From NCBI RefSeq assembly GCF_900176535.1, contig NZ_FWXT01000001.1:372001-436000 (forward strand): a stretch of DNA of 64,000 nucleotides, read 5' to 3'. Each line of letters begins with the position of its first letter. The stretch's first letter is position 1. This document shows positions 46,406 through 55,883 of this stretch, piece after piece. Below the pieces are notes generated by a model. It was not told where the DNA came from, did not search any database, and saw only the letters and a program-made list of their open reading frames with translations. The position numbers and the translations under genes are program-made. Source of the DNA: Pedobacter africanus (lineage in GTDB: Bacteria > Bacteroidota > Bacteroidia > Sphingobacteriales > Sphingobacteriaceae).

Positions 46406-47107
46406 TTATCCTCTAGTTCTGACTGTACGTTGTTCTATTCTTTTCTCGTAGTTTGCACCCTGAAAAATGCGGTGTACAAACACGCCTGGTGTATGGATCT
46501 GATCAGGGTCAAGCTCCCCTGCCTCTACCAGTTCTTCTACCTCTGCAATTGTTATTTTACCGGCCATGGCCATTACCGGGTTAAAATTCCTGCTGGTAGA
46601 CCGGTAGATCAGGTTTCCAGCCGTATCGCCTTTCCAGGCTTTAACAATTGCGAAATCGGCATCAAAGGCATATTCCATCAGGTAGTCTTTCCCTTTAAAG
46701 TTTCTTATTTCCTTACCTTCGGCCACTTCGGTACCAACACCGGCAGGAGTAAATATAGCAGGCATGCCATAGCCAGCAGCCATACAACGGGTAGCCAGCG
46801 TGCCCTGGGGGATCAGCTCTACTTCAAGCTCTCCGCTCAGCAACTGACGCTCAAACTCTGCGTTTTCGCCTACGTATGAAGAAACCATTTTCTTTACCTG
46901 GCGCTGCTGCAGCATCAGGCCAATCCCAAAATCATCAACCCCTGCATTATTGGAGATGCAGGTCAGTTCCTTTACCCCTTTTTTCACGAGCGCAGTAATA
47001 CAGTTTTCCGGAATTCCGCATAAACCAAATCCACCCAGCATTAAGGTACTTCCGTCTTCGATGTCTTTTATTGCCTCTTCAGCACCTGAAACAACTTTAT
47101 TGATCAT
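46406..47107 (-). CDS. scoA: 3-oxoacid CoA-transferase subunit A
   Basis: 233 residues. Alpha chain signature GSTLMLGGFGLCGIPEN near the N-terminus, then SNNAGVDDFGIGLML, GVGTEVAEGKEIRNF and MAMAGKITIAEVEELVEAG. Forms a heterotetramer with the B subunit encoded downstream. Cytosolic short-chain acid or ketone-body use, matching the thiolase at 27.3 kb. Confidence 0.95.
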   Translation of the reverse strand: MINKVVSGAEEAIKDIEDGSTLMLGGFGLCGIPENCITALVKKGVKELTCISNNAGVDDFGIGLMLQQRQVKKMVSSYVGENAEFERQLLSGELEVELIPQGTLATRCMAAGYGMPAIFTPAGVGTEVAEGKEIRNFKGKDYLMEYAFDADFAIVKAWKGDTAGNLIYRSTSRNFNPVMAMAGKITIAEVEELVEAGELDPDQIHTPGVFVHRIFQGANYEKRIEQRTVRTRG

Positions 47108-47158
47108 ATCATATAGATTTTGACGCTAAATTATACTATATCCGGCGTACCGACCAAC

Positions 47159-48259
47159 TTATTTGGCAATTTCTATGATCTTATCGTTGCCACCGTTACT
47201 GCTGCCAATGTATATTTTACCGTCGGGCGACTGACAGATAGCCCTTAAGCGGCCAAATTCGTTTATAAAAAAATCTTTGCTGCCGCTAATTTTATCGCCT
47301 GCATCATTCAGTTTCAGCTGGGTAAGCCTGGAACCTTTTAGACTTAGCAACAACAAGGAATTTTTAAATTGCGGAATGAGATCAGCACTGTAATAAGTTA
47401 ACCCTGATGTGGCAATAGTAGGTGTCCAGGCCATTAATGGCTCCACTACATTGTTGGCACTGCAAAAACTCTGCTCCCCGCTTTTATCGCAAAAACCTTC
47501 AACATTTGGCCAGCCGTAGTTTCGTCCTTTCAAGATCAGGTTCACTTCATCATCGTTATTAGGTCCATGTTCTGAAGCATAAAGCTTTTGGCCCACCTGC
47601 ACCAACCCCTGCGGATTACGGTGCCCATACGTCCATATTCTGTTGTTGGGAATTGGATTATCTGAAGGTATGCTTCCGTCCATATTTACCCGAAGGATTT
47701 TTCCTGATAAAGAGCTTGTATTTTGCGCGCTGGAAGCCTCACTGGCATCTCCGGTAGTAATCAGCAGTTTCTGATCTGCCGTAACCAGTAACCTGGAGCC
47801 GTTGTGAATGGAGGATGCCGGAATGAGATCAAGAATGGTAAGCGGACTGGTTAAACTGTTAGCCGAATAGGTGTACCGTACTACTTTTTCTTTATATCCA
47901 GAGCCTGAATTGTAGTTGTAAACTATATACACCCAGGGATTGGTATTGAACTGCGGGTTCAGGGCCATGCCCAGCAAACCGCCTTCGCCATTAGCCACTA
48001 CATCCGGTACATTAAACAATAAGGTAACCGCACCAGTCTGAGGGTTTACACGACTGATCTTCCCGGCCCGTTCTGTAATCCACAGCTGCTGATCAGGTCC
48101 ATAAACCATTTCCCATACATGGGAAAGTCCGCTGCTGACGGTACGGGTTTTCAGTTCTACATCCGGGAGCGGCTCTCCCTGGTTATTCGGCGTTTTGTTC
48201 TTTTTACAGGCATACATCGAGAGCAGCAAGGCAAAAATGCTGATGGCTAGGGTCTTCAT
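47159..48259 (-). CDS. PQQ-dependent sugar dehydrogenase-like lipoprotein (GSDH)
   Basis: 366 residues, signal peptide with lipobox MYAC followed by KK. Beta-propeller of the glucose/sorbosone dehydrogenase family: SGLSHVWEMVYGPDQQLWITERAG start (core WEMVYGPDQQLWITER), GEGGLLGMALNPQF, YGHRNPQGLV and ASEHGPNNDDEVN. Family enzymes oxidise sugars with PQQ at the cell envelope. Whether this organism makes PQQ is not visible here. Single gene. Confidence 0.88.
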   Translation of the reverse strand: MKTLAISIFALLLSMYACKKNKTPNNQGEPLPDVELKTRTVSSGLSHVWEMVYGPDQQLWITERAGKISRVNPQTGAVTLLFNVPDVVANGEGGLLGMALNPQFNTNPWVYIVYNYNSGSGYKEKVVRYTYSANSLTSPLTILDLIPASSIHNGSRLLVTADQKLLITTGDASEASSAQNTSSLSGKILRVNMDGSIPSDNPIPNNRIWTYGHRNPQGLVQVGQKLYASEHGPNNDDEVNLILKGRNYGWPNVEGFCDKSGEQSFCSANNVVEPLMAWTPTIATSGLTYYSADLIPQFKNSLLLLSLKGSRLTQLKLNDAGDKISGSKDFFINEFGRLRAICQSPDGKIYIGSSNGGNDKIIEIAK

Positions 48260-48324
48260 ATCAGTATCATTAAATCAGAGGGAGCATCCCATCCTCTAAT
48301 ATAACATACTCATTTTAAATATGT

Positions 48325-50703
48325 TTAATTAAAATAAACATAGGTAATGCCATCCCCGCCCCTGTCAGCATGCTCATCTTCTACCCGGTTTACCTGGCTG
48401 TATTTTTTCAGGTATTCCCTGATAAGTTTTCTGAGTATCCCGTCTCCTTTTCCATGGATGAGTTTTACAAAAGGAAAGCCCAGCATGATGGATTTGTCCA
48501 GGTATTTCTCTACTTCGTGCAAAGCATCCTCACCACGCATCCCTCTCAGGTCGAGCTCTGCATTAAAATTACTGATGGCCTCAGAAACACTTCCGGTATA
48601 GGAATTATTGATTGCCGCCTTCTTTGCCTGCTTATTGCTGATTTTGAACACCCTGTTTTTCTTCAATACTGAGCGCAGATCGCCCAAAGCTACCACCAGG
48701 TTGTCGCGGTTGATCTCTACCACCTGTCCTGTGGTTTCACTGTCTTTCAGCTGTATCCAATCACCCACCTCTATTGGCGAATTTAGATTTACAGGGATTG
48801 CAGGCTCAGGCTTCCGCTCCTCCTTAACCTGGTTTTGCACCAGCACCTTTTGCAGGTTTTGCCGCAATTGTTTGGTCACCGTCTTATCAGCCTGTTTTTC
48901 CTTGATCTCTGCAATGGTATTTTCAACCAGCTTATTGGCGCTTTTAATGATCGACTGGGCCTCCAGCTTTGCTTCCTTGATCAGTGTCTTTTTATTATCT
49001 TCCAAAAACGCTTTCAGCTTCTCATTTTCGGCAACCAGGTTTTTTACCTTATTCTGCTGGTTAGATAAATTCAGTTTGGTATCATAGATCTGCTTTTTCT
49101 CGCGTTCCAGGTCTACCAGCAAGCTGTCTATCCTGTTCTGGTTGGTACCTGTTTTAATGCGTGCCAATTCCAGTACCTCTTTCTGCAGGCCGATATTCTG
49201 TGCAATTTCAAAAGCATAGGAACTCCCGGGTTTACCAATTTCAAGCACATACAGCGGCTTCATCCTGTCGTTGTCAAACAACATAGATGCGTTTTCCAGT
49301 CCGGGTGTATTGCCGGCAAAGAGCTTTAAATTGGAATAGTGGGTGGTAATTACCCCCCTTACCTTTTTATTGTTCAGCACCTCCAGCACAGCCTCGGCCA
49401 TAGGGCCTCCAAACTGCGGATCGGTGCCTGTACCAAACTCATCAATCAGTACCAGAGATTTTGGTGTGGCATGTGCCACAAAATACCGCATTTTGGTTAA
49501 ATGGGCACTGTAGGTACTCAAGTCACTTTCTATCGACTGGTCGTCGCCAATATCTGCAAAAATATTATCGAATACACCCACCTCGCTCGATTCGTGTACA
49601 GGAATAAGCAGGCCCGATTGTACCATCAGCTGCAGCAGTCCTACTGTTTTCATACATACCGATTTGCCTCCCGCATTTGGTCCGGAAACCAGTACGATCC
49701 GCAGTTCTTCGTTAATATGGATGTTTAATGGAACAACCGTTTTCTTATCTTCTTTAAATGAGAGGTACAGTAAAGGGTGTCTGGCATTCACCAGCCTGGT
49801 TTTGGCAGCTGGGATCAATATGGGCATATCGGCCTCCACCTCAATGGCAAACAAGGCTTTTGCCCTTACAAAATCCAGTTTGGTAAGGAAACCATGGTAT
49901 GAAAGTAACAAAGGGGTAAACGGCCGCAGTTCGTCAGTCAGCGCAATCAGTATCCGGATAATTTCCCTGCGCTTGTCGAACTCCAGGTCGCGCAGTTTAT
50001 TATTCAAGGTAAAGACCTCTTCTGGTTCTATGTATACGGTTTGTCCGCTGGCAGATTCATCGTGGATAAATCCCTTCAGTTTACGTTTGTTCTCGGCCAG
50101 TACCGGTATACACATTCTGCCGTCACGCATGGTCAGGCTCCCATCGGCTACCCAATTGTTGCCTACCGCCTGTTTATAGATGGAGTCCATGCGCTTACGC
50201 ACATCCTGCTCTGTTTTGGCAATCTCGCCGATGATATTTTGCAGCGCTGGCGAGGCGTTAGGCTTGATCTTGCCTTTGAGATCAAGCACCGTTTCTATCT
50301 TTTTAAGGATATTCTTTTCTACAGGGAGATGTTCAAACAGGGCCTCCAGGTTTGGGTATATTTCTTTGCGCTCGTCAAAAAAACGCAGCACGGAAAATAC
50401 CGTTTGCAAGGATGCATACATCTGATGCAGCTCTTCTTCTACCAGGTAAGTTCCCTCTACCCTGATTTTGTCCGCCAGGCTTTTGATATCAAAAAAGGTA
50501 CTGATCTGCAGGGGTTCCTGATTTTCCAGTATACTTTTAAATTCCTGCGTTTGCCTTAAAAATTTATTGATCTGATCATATTTGGTCATGACCTGCATTT
50601 TGGCAACCATCTGTTGTCCCATCGGACTTAAACAGTGTTTATGAATAAGCTGTCTTACCTCATTAAACCCCAAACGCTCTAAACAATTCTCCGGATACAA
50701 CAT
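48325..50703 (-). CDS. mutS2: Endonuclease MutS2
   Basis: 792 residues. Walker A GPNAGGKS with Lys347, Walker B LVLIDEFGTGTD, a coiled-coil region about 510-620 (LEREKKQIYDTKLNL), a KOW-like segment (VGDWIQLKDSETTGQVVEI), and a C-terminal Smr endonuclease domain about 705-792 (LDLRGMRGEDALHEV, LIHGKGDGILRKLI). MutS2 acts in recombination suppression and, in some bacteria, rescue of collided ribosomes. Two bases after the DUF4296 gene, so cotranscribed with it. Confidence 0.96.
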   Translation of the reverse strand: MLYPENCLERLGFNEVRQLIHKHCLSPMGQQMVAKMQVMTKYDQINKFLRQTQEFKSILENQEPLQISTFFDIKSLADKIRVEGTYLVEEELHQMYASLQTVFSVLRFFDERKEIYPNLEALFEHLPVEKNILKKIETVLDLKGKIKPNASPALQNIIGEIAKTEQDVRKRMDSIYKQAVGNNWVADGSLTMRDGRMCIPVLAENKRKLKGFIHDESASGQTVYIEPEEVFTLNNKLRDLEFDKRREIIRILIALTDELRPFTPLLLSYHGFLTKLDFVRAKALFAIEVEADMPILIPAAKTRLVNARHPLLYLSFKEDKKTVVPLNIHINEELRIVLVSGPNAGGKSVCMKTVGLLQLMVQSGLLIPVHESSEVGVFDNIFADIGDDQSIESDLSTYSAHLTKMRYFVAHATPKSLVLIDEFGTGTDPQFGGPMAEAVLEVLNNKKVRGVITTHYSNLKLFAGNTPGLENASMLFDNDRMKPLYVLEIGKPGSSYAFEIAQNIGLQKEVLELARIKTGTNQNRIDSLLVDLEREKKQIYDTKLNLSNQQNKVKNLVAENEKLKAFLEDNKKTLIKEAKLEAQSIIKSANKLVENTIAEIKEKQADKTVTKQLRQNLQKVLVQNQVKEERKPEPAIPVNLNSPIEVGDWIQLKDSETTGQVVEINRDNLVVALGDLRSVLKKNRVFKISNKQAKKAAINNSYTGSVSEAISNFNAELDLRGMRGEDALHEVEKYLDKSIMLGFPFVKLIHGKGDGILRKLIREYLKKYSQVNRVEDEHADRGGDGITYVYFN

Positions 50704-50705
50704 AC

Positions 50706-51248
50706 TTATTTTAAATCATTCAGACCTTTATAGTCCATTTTTAATCTGATCACGTCTATTTTCTTTTTCACTGTATCTTTTGCGGCCGTATCTTTCGGTT
50801 TCGCAACCGGCTTTAGTATCAGCTCGCGCCAATAAGCTGAATCGGCTTTCCGGGCCGAATCCCTGACCAGCTTTAACCGGGCCTTGGCTATCTCCCCTGC
50901 ATTAAATAAAGAATCTGCCTTTAGAATGCTGTTTTTTTCCTTCGTGAGCTCGGCCGTCACTTTTAAATAAATATCGTTCAAGGCTTTAGGATCTGTGTTA
51001 TAATACTCCATACTTTTGGCATATAATGCAGAATCTATATTGTATTTTTTGTAAATACCTTTGTAATAAGATGCTGCCAGTACTTTTATGGAATCGGGAT
51101 GTGGTGTATTGGTCACATACCCATCGGCAATGTGAATATCCTGCAATACCTTAGCCATCTCTTCAGGCTGTATGATATCCTTGGGGATACCAGGCTTGCA
51201 CCCGGAAGCAAAAAAAAAGACCATTGCAATACAGAGAAAATTCTTCAT
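50706..51248 (-). CDS. DUF4296 lipoprotein
   Basis: 180 residues. Lipobox ASGC about residue 17. DUF4296 about 25-115 (PEEMAKVLQDIHIADGYV, KKYNIDSALYAKSMEYY), then a basic, Lys-rich tail. Family restricted to Bacteroidota, function unknown. It sits two bases upstream of mutS2. Divergent from yggS across 70 bases. Confidence 0.85.
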   Translation of the reverse strand: MKNFLCIAMVFFFASGCKPGIPKDIIQPEEMAKVLQDIHIADGYVTNTPHPDSIKVLAASYYKGIYKKYNIDSALYAKSMEYYNTDPKALNDIYLKVTAELTKEKNSILKADSLFNAGEIAKARLKLVRDSARKADSAYWRELILKPVAKPKDTAAKDTVKKKIDVIRLKMDYKGLNDLK

Positions 51249-51318
51249 TATGTTAAAACATCATTATTTCTTAGCCAAAGTTCGCTAAGGTTATTAATTT
51301 TACCAAAAATACTGATAA

Positions 51319-52008
51319 ATGAGTATAGCAGATAACTTATTAAAATATAAAAGCGAACTGGACCAGGCATCTGTTAAATTAATTGCAGTGTCCAAGTACC
51401 AGCAAGCAGATGCAGTTTTGGAAGCTTATAATGCCGGGCAACGGGTATTTGGTGAAAATATAGTACAGGAACTGGTGGAAAAACAAGCCGTTTTACCTAC
51501 AGATATAGAATGGCACCTCATTGGTCACCTGCAAACAAACAAGGTGAAATACATAGCCCCTTTCATCAGTCTGATTCAATCGGTAGACAGTTTAAAATTA
51601 TTAACGGAGATCAATAAACAGGCAGCTAAGAATAAAAGGGTAATTGATTGCCTGCTGCAAATCTATATTGCCGATGAGGAAACCAAGTTCGGACTGGGCT
51701 TTGACGAGGCTGTAGAACTGCTCCGCTCTGATGAATTTGCAGCTATGCAAAATGTACGTATTGTTGGCGTGATGGGCATTGCAAGCAACCATGCACAAGA
51801 AAAACAGACTTTGGAAGAATTTAAAGAACTCAAGGTATTGTTTGATGGCATCAAGGTGAGTTTTTTTAGAAAAGCAGATTATTTTAAGGAGATATCAATG
51901 GGCATGTCTGGCGACTATAAACTGGCTATGGACCAGGGAAGTACGATGGTGCGTATTGGTAGCAGTATTTTTGGCAAAAGACGAATTAAACATTACACAG
52001 TAGAATGA
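51319..52008 (+). CDS. yggS: YggS-family PLP homeostasis protein
   Basis: 229 residues. PLP-binding Lys in LIAVSKYQ about residue 26, GENIVQELVEKQ, WHLIGHLQTNK, and GMSGDYKLAMDQGSTMVRIGSSIFG near the end (core MSGDYKLAMDQGSTMVRIG). COG0325; keeps cytosolic pyridoxal phosphate balanced, no known catalysis. First of a tight five-gene operon; the next gene overlaps it by ATGA. Confidence 0.95.
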   Translation: MSIADNLLKYKSELDQASVKLIAVSKYQQADAVLEAYNAGQRVFGENIVQELVEKQAVLPTDIEWHLIGHLQTNKVKYIAPFISLIQSVDSLKLLTEINKQAAKNKRVIDCLLQIYIADEETKFGLGFDEAVELLRSDEFAAMQNVRIVGVMGIASNHAQEKQTLEEFKELKVLFDGIKVSFFRKADYFKEISMGMSGDYKLAMDQGSTMVRIGSSIFGKRRIKHYTVE

Positions 52009-52502
52009 GCATTAACATCAGGACAGCAAAAAAGGAAGATTGCGTACGCTTACTGGAACTGGTAAATGAGCTGGCCATATATGAAAGGTCACCCGAGGAA
52101 GTGACCGTAACGCTGGAAGAATTTATTGAGGCCGGATTCGGCGAAAATAAGGTATGGGATGCCTTTGTTGCCGAAGAGAATGACTTTATTGCCGGCTTTG
52201 CCATCTACTACACCAGGTATTCTACCTGGAAAGGCCGCAGGCTGTACCTCGAAGATTTTATTGTAACCGAGGCCTACCGTGGCCGGGGTTTAGGTAAACT
52301 GCTTTTTGAAGCGGTGTTAAAAGATGCAGCCGAAAAAAATTTTAATGGGATGACCTGGCAGGTGCTGGATTGGAATGAACCGGCTATTAATTTTTATAAT
52401 AAATATGATGCCCAGCTCGAACCAGGCTGGCTGAATGCTTCTTTTTCCAGGGAAAAAGTAACTGAACTACAGCAGGTTAAGAATCTGAAGAATAGCAAAT
52501 AA
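52005..52502 (+). CDS. GNAT N-acetyltransferase, diamine-acetyltransferase-like
   Basis: 165 residues. GNAT motif A with the acetyl-CoA loop: LYLEDFIVTEAYRGRGLGKLLFEAV (core YRGRGLGKLL about residues 90-99), then WNEPAINFYNKYDA. Closest in look to spermidine/spermine or thialysine acetyltransferases; substrate uncertain. Overlaps yggS by four bases and is followed after 11 bases by the DUF3298 gene. Confidence 0.88.
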   Translation: MSINIRTAKKEDCVRLLELVNELAIYERSPEEVTVTLEEFIEAGFGENKVWDAFVAEENDFIAGFAIYYTRYSTWKGRRLYLEDFIVTEAYRGRGLGKLLFEAVLKDAAEKNFNGMTWQVLDWNEPAINFYNKYDAQLEPGWLNASFSREKVTELQQVKNLKNSK

Positions 52503-52513
52503 AATCAATCAGC

Positions 52514-53320
52514 ATGAAAAAACGCTATATATTGCTGCTGGCAGCCTCTTTTGCTGCCTGCAACAGCGAACAAAAAATGACCGGAAATAGTGATTCTGCA
52601 ACAGTCAAAGGTGCAACGGCGCAATTGACCTTTACCTATGACTCCGTAAAAGTATACAGCAAATATCCTGTTCCGGCTGAAAATGGAAAAGATACCTCAA
52701 AGGCAGTAATTTCCTATCCGGTATTTGCAGACGAAAAAATAAACCAGTTTATTGAACAAAAGGTAATGGCTTCTGCCAGTGAAGGTGAACATTACACTTC
52801 TTATCATGAATTCACCAACGCCTTTATTAAGAACTTCGATGATTTCAGCAAAGAAAACAAAGCCTATGCACAGACCTGGTTTATGGATGGGAAAGTGGAA
52901 GTCAAAGAGCAGCAGCCGCAATATTTATCGCTTCTGTATACCTATGTGAATTATGAAGGCGGTGCGCATCCCAACAGTGTTTTTACTTACCTCAACTATA
53001 ATCCGGTAAGCCATCAGGAAATCATACTGGATTCGCTGATCTTACCTGGCACCATGCCTAAGTTAACTGCCCTTGCAGAGCAGATTTTCAGAAAAAATGA
53101 GAAAATAGGTCCTAATGAAAGCTTAAAGGACAATTATTTCTTCGAAAACGACAAGTTTGCCCTAAACCAGAACTTTAGCATTACCAGGGAAGGATTAAAA
53201 TTCCTCTATAATCCTTATGAGATTAAAGCGTATGCATTTGGTGTTACAGAATTGCTGGTCCCATTTAGCGAATTAAAAGAAATTGCCAGACCAAACCGCT
53301 TACTAAACCGCGAAAATTAA
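52514..53320 (+). CDS. DUF3298/DUF4163 lipoprotein (RsiV-like)
   Basis: 268 residues. Lipobox FAAC about residue 16. DUF4163 about 45-135 (YPVFADEKINQFIEQKV), DUF3298 about 140-260 (LLYTYVNYEGGAHPNSVFTYLNYN, core YEGGAHPNSVFTYLNY; NPYEIKAYAFGV). Same fold pair as the sensor part of RsiV, but no membrane helix or anti-sigma part here. Role unknown. Three bases before the aspartate kinase start. Confidence 0.85.
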   Translation: MKKRYILLLAASFAACNSEQKMTGNSDSATVKGATAQLTFTYDSVKVYSKYPVPAENGKDTSKAVISYPVFADEKINQFIEQKVMASASEGEHYTSYHEFTNAFIKNFDDFSKENKAYAQTWFMDGKVEVKEQQPQYLSLLYTYVNYEGGAHPNSVFTYLNYNPVSHQEIILDSLILPGTMPKLTALAEQIFRKNEKIGPNESLKDNYFFENDKFALNQNFSITREGLKFLYNPYEIKAYAFGVTELLVPFSELKEIARPNRLLNREN

Positions 53321-53323
53321 CAG

Positions 53324-54586
53324 ATGAAAGTATTTAAATTTGGAGGCGCATCTGTTAAAGATGCCGAAGGTGTAAAAAACGTTTCATCCATCATCAATAG
53401 CCATAATGGCAATGAATTACTGGTTGTTGTTTCGGCAATGGGAAAAATAACCAATCAGCTGGAAGAGCTTACCAGGGCCTATTTGAACGGCCAGGACGAT
53501 GTTCAACATATATTTGAAGCAATAAAGCTGTACCATTTTAATGTGCTGCATGAGCTTTTTGCGGATCATAGTCATCCTGTCTTTGACGATGTAATGAACA
53601 CATTTGTAGAGATTGACTGGCTGATAGAAGAAGAACCCGATGATGCACCTGATTACATATACGATCAGATTGTTTCTATAGGGGAACTGGTTTCTTCTAA
53701 AATACTGGCCGCCTGGCTGGGGACTTTGCGCCCTGATGTAAAATGGCTGGATGCACGTAGTTTCGTGCATACAGACAACACTTATCGCGAAGGGCTGGTA
53801 AACTGGGAGAAAACAGAAGCAGAGATACAAAAAAACCTGGTACCTGTATTACAGCAAAACATCGCGGTTACACAAGGCTTTATTGGCAGTACCAGTGAAA
53901 ACTTTACCACCACATTGGGGCGCGATGGTTCTGATTACTCGGCAGCTATATTTTCGGCTTGTCTTAACGCAGAGTCGCTAACCATATGGAAGGATGTTCC
54001 TGGGGTTTTAAATGCAGATCCGAAGTGGTTCGATGAAACGGAGCGCATTCCGCAGCTCTCTTATCACGATGCCATAGAGCTGGCCTATTACGGGGCTACC
54101 ATCATCCACCCTAAAACCATAAAACCGATCCAGAACAAAAGTATTCCGCTGTACGTGCGTTCATTCCTTCAACCTGATGCTGAGGGTACTGACATCACAG
54201 ATCTTAAGAACCACCTGCCTGTACCCTCTTTTATTTTTAAGGTAAACCAGGCTTTATTGTCTATTTTCCCTAAAGATTTTTCCTTCATCATTGAAGAAAA
54301 CCTGAGCGAGATCTTTAGCTTGTTCCACAAGCATAGGGTAAAGATCAATACGATGCTCAATTCGGCCATCAGTTTTTCTATCAGTTTTGATTATGATGCC
54401 CGGAAGCTGGATAAATTGATGGCTGATCTTTCTAAGGACTATAAGGTGAAATACAATACCGGTGTAGAGCTGGTGACCATCAGGTATTACAACCAGGAAA
54501 CAATAGACAGGGTAACGGTAAATAAAAATATATTGCTGGAAGTAAAAAGTAGAAATACCTGCCAGATTGTAATGCGCGATAAGTAA
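53324..54586 (+). CDS. Aspartate kinase
   Basis: 420 residues, monofunctional. MKVFKFGGASVKDAEGV is the kinase start motif; TTLGRDGSDYSAAIF and WKDVPGVLNADPKW follow; ACT-type domains about 300-420. Makes aspartyl phosphate, first step to Lys, Met, Thr and diaminopimelate. The transsulfuration enzyme at 35.3 kb works later in the Met branch. Operon member; the next gene starts eight bases on. Confidence 0.93.
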   Translation: MKVFKFGGASVKDAEGVKNVSSIINSHNGNELLVVVSAMGKITNQLEELTRAYLNGQDDVQHIFEAIKLYHFNVLHELFADHSHPVFDDVMNTFVEIDWLIEEEPDDAPDYIYDQIVSIGELVSSKILAAWLGTLRPDVKWLDARSFVHTDNTYREGLVNWEKTEAEIQKNLVPVLQQNIAVTQGFIGSTSENFTTTLGRDGSDYSAAIFSACLNAESLTIWKDVPGVLNADPKWFDETERIPQLSYHDAIELAYYGATIIHPKTIKPIQNKSIPLYVRSFLQPDAEGTDITDLKNHLPVPSFIFKVNQALLSIFPKDFSFIIEENLSEIFSLFHKHRVKINTMLNSAISFSISFDYDARKLDKLMADLSKDYKVKYNTGVELVTIRYYNQETIDRVTVNKNILLEVKSRNTCQIVMRDK

Positions 54587-54594
54587 AAAAGCTA

Positions 54595-55779
54595 TTGAAC
54601 AAACTCATTTTAGATAAAGCCGTTCAGGAATACATCAACAGTCATTTGAATGATGATGTACATAAGATTGCTATGGCCAAAAGTCCTTTTGAGGGCATTG
54701 AAGCCAGGGAACTGGCAGTTCAGATTGCTGGAAAAAATAAAGCTGCAAAAAAATTACCGCTCTGGTACGCAAAGGAAGGCATTTATTACCCGCCGCTCCT
54801 TTCTGTAGAACAATGTTCATCGGAACGCACCGCTGCCTATAAAGCCACGCTGGCAGATGGAGAAAGCCTGATTGACCTGACCGGGGGATTTGGGGTAGAC
54901 AGCCTTTACTTTGCCCGGCGGTTTAAATCCGTAACCCATTGCGAGCTTAATGCCGGCCTTTCTGAAATTGCTGCACACAATGCCCGGTTGCTGGGAGCGA
55001 CCAACATTCAGTTCCTGGCAACTGACGGAATGAACTTCCTTAAAAACAACAAACAGACATTTGACGCCATTTACCTGGATCCTGCAAGAAGGACTACCGC
55101 AGGCAAAGTTTTTATGCTAAAGGACTGCAGCCCCAATGTGGTAGAACACCTGGATTTGCTGCTGTCCCGTTCCCCTCGCATTGTTATAAAGACAGCGCCT
55201 TTGCTGGACCTCACTGCAGGTTTAAAGGAATTGAAAAATGTATCAGAAATCCATATCGTAAGTGTAAGAAACGAAGTAAAGGAATTACTTTGGGTAATAG
55301 AGGAGGCCAATGCGGGCCTTGTTAAAATTGTTTGCCGCACCATCAATGAAAGCCATAAAAGTTTCAGTTTTTATAAGGGGGATGAGGAAATCAGCCATGC
55401 GCAATTGCTGAATGGAACACCCTCAGGTTACCTGTACGAACCAGATGCCGCCTTATTGAAAAGCGGGGCCTTTAACCTGGTTGCGCAGGTTTACGGACTG
55501 GAAAAGCTGGACAGCCAGACCCAGCTTTATACGGCTGAGGTACTCAACAACCGCTTCCCTGGCAGAATATTTAAGATCAACCGCATCCTGACAGCTGCTG
55601 AACTGAAAAAAGAGAAAGCACTAACCGGTAATGTCATCGTTAGAAATTACCGCGATAAAGCAGAAAACCTGGTTAAAAAATACAAGATCAAAGCCGACAA
55701 CAACAAATTTCTGCTCTTTACACAGAGCAAAACAGATGGTTATATCGTAATTGACGCCACTATTGAGCAGCACTACTGA
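54595..55779 (+). CDS. Class I SAM-dependent methyltransferase, THUMP-like
   Basis: 394 residues from a TTG start (54595), eight bases after the kinase stop; the next ATG (about 54673) would cut a conserved-looking N-terminus. SAM-binding motif DLTGGFGVDSLYFARRF about residues 92-108, motif IV-like DPARR in YLDPARRT about 160-167. The C-terminal part resembles the THUMP-domain-like class I methyltransferase family of Bacteroidota. Substrate unknown, RNA is likely from the DPARR motif. Last gene of the yggS operon. Confidence 0.82.
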   Translation: MNKLILDKAVQEYINSHLNDDVHKIAMAKSPFEGIEARELAVQIAGKNKAAKKLPLWYAKEGIYYPPLLSVEQCSSERTAAYKATLADGESLIDLTGGFGVDSLYFARRFKSVTHCELNAGLSEIAAHNARLLGATNIQFLATDGMNFLKNNKQTFDAIYLDPARRTTAGKVFMLKDCSPNVVEHLDLLLSRSPRIVIKTAPLLDLTAGLKELKNVSEIHIVSVRNEVKELLWVIEEANAGLVKIVCRTINESHKSFSFYKGDEEISHAQLLNGTPSGYLYEPDAALLKSGAFNLVAQVYGLEKLDSQTQLYTAEVLNNRFPGRIFKINRILTAAELKKEKALTGNVIVRNYRDKAENLVKKYKIKADNNKFLLFTQSKTDGYIVIDATIEQHY

Positions 55780-55787
55780 CCAGATAT

Positions 55788-55814
55788 TTTAACATTCTTT
55801 AACATACTTTAACA
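55788..55814 (+). repeat. Three TTTAACA direct repeats with a 10-base period
   Basis: TTTAACA at 55788-55794, 55798-55804 and 55808-55814, each separated by three bases, so all on one face of the helix. They lie 33-66 bases upstream of a -7 box for the DUF2723 gene. Operator or UP-like element is inferred. Confidence 0.5.
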
Positions 55815-55846
55815 CTTACAAACTGCTGGTATACTGACGGTTTCAG

Positions 55847-55854
55847 TACTTTTG
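55847..55854 (+). promoter_or_regulatory. Candidate -7 box for the DUF2723 gene
   Basis: TACTTTTG matches TAnnTTTG exactly, 30 bases before the ATG at 55884. The -33 region shows only a weak CTG match. Confidence 0.45.
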
Positions 55855-55883
55855 ATTAAACCCATCAATCAAACCTGAATACC

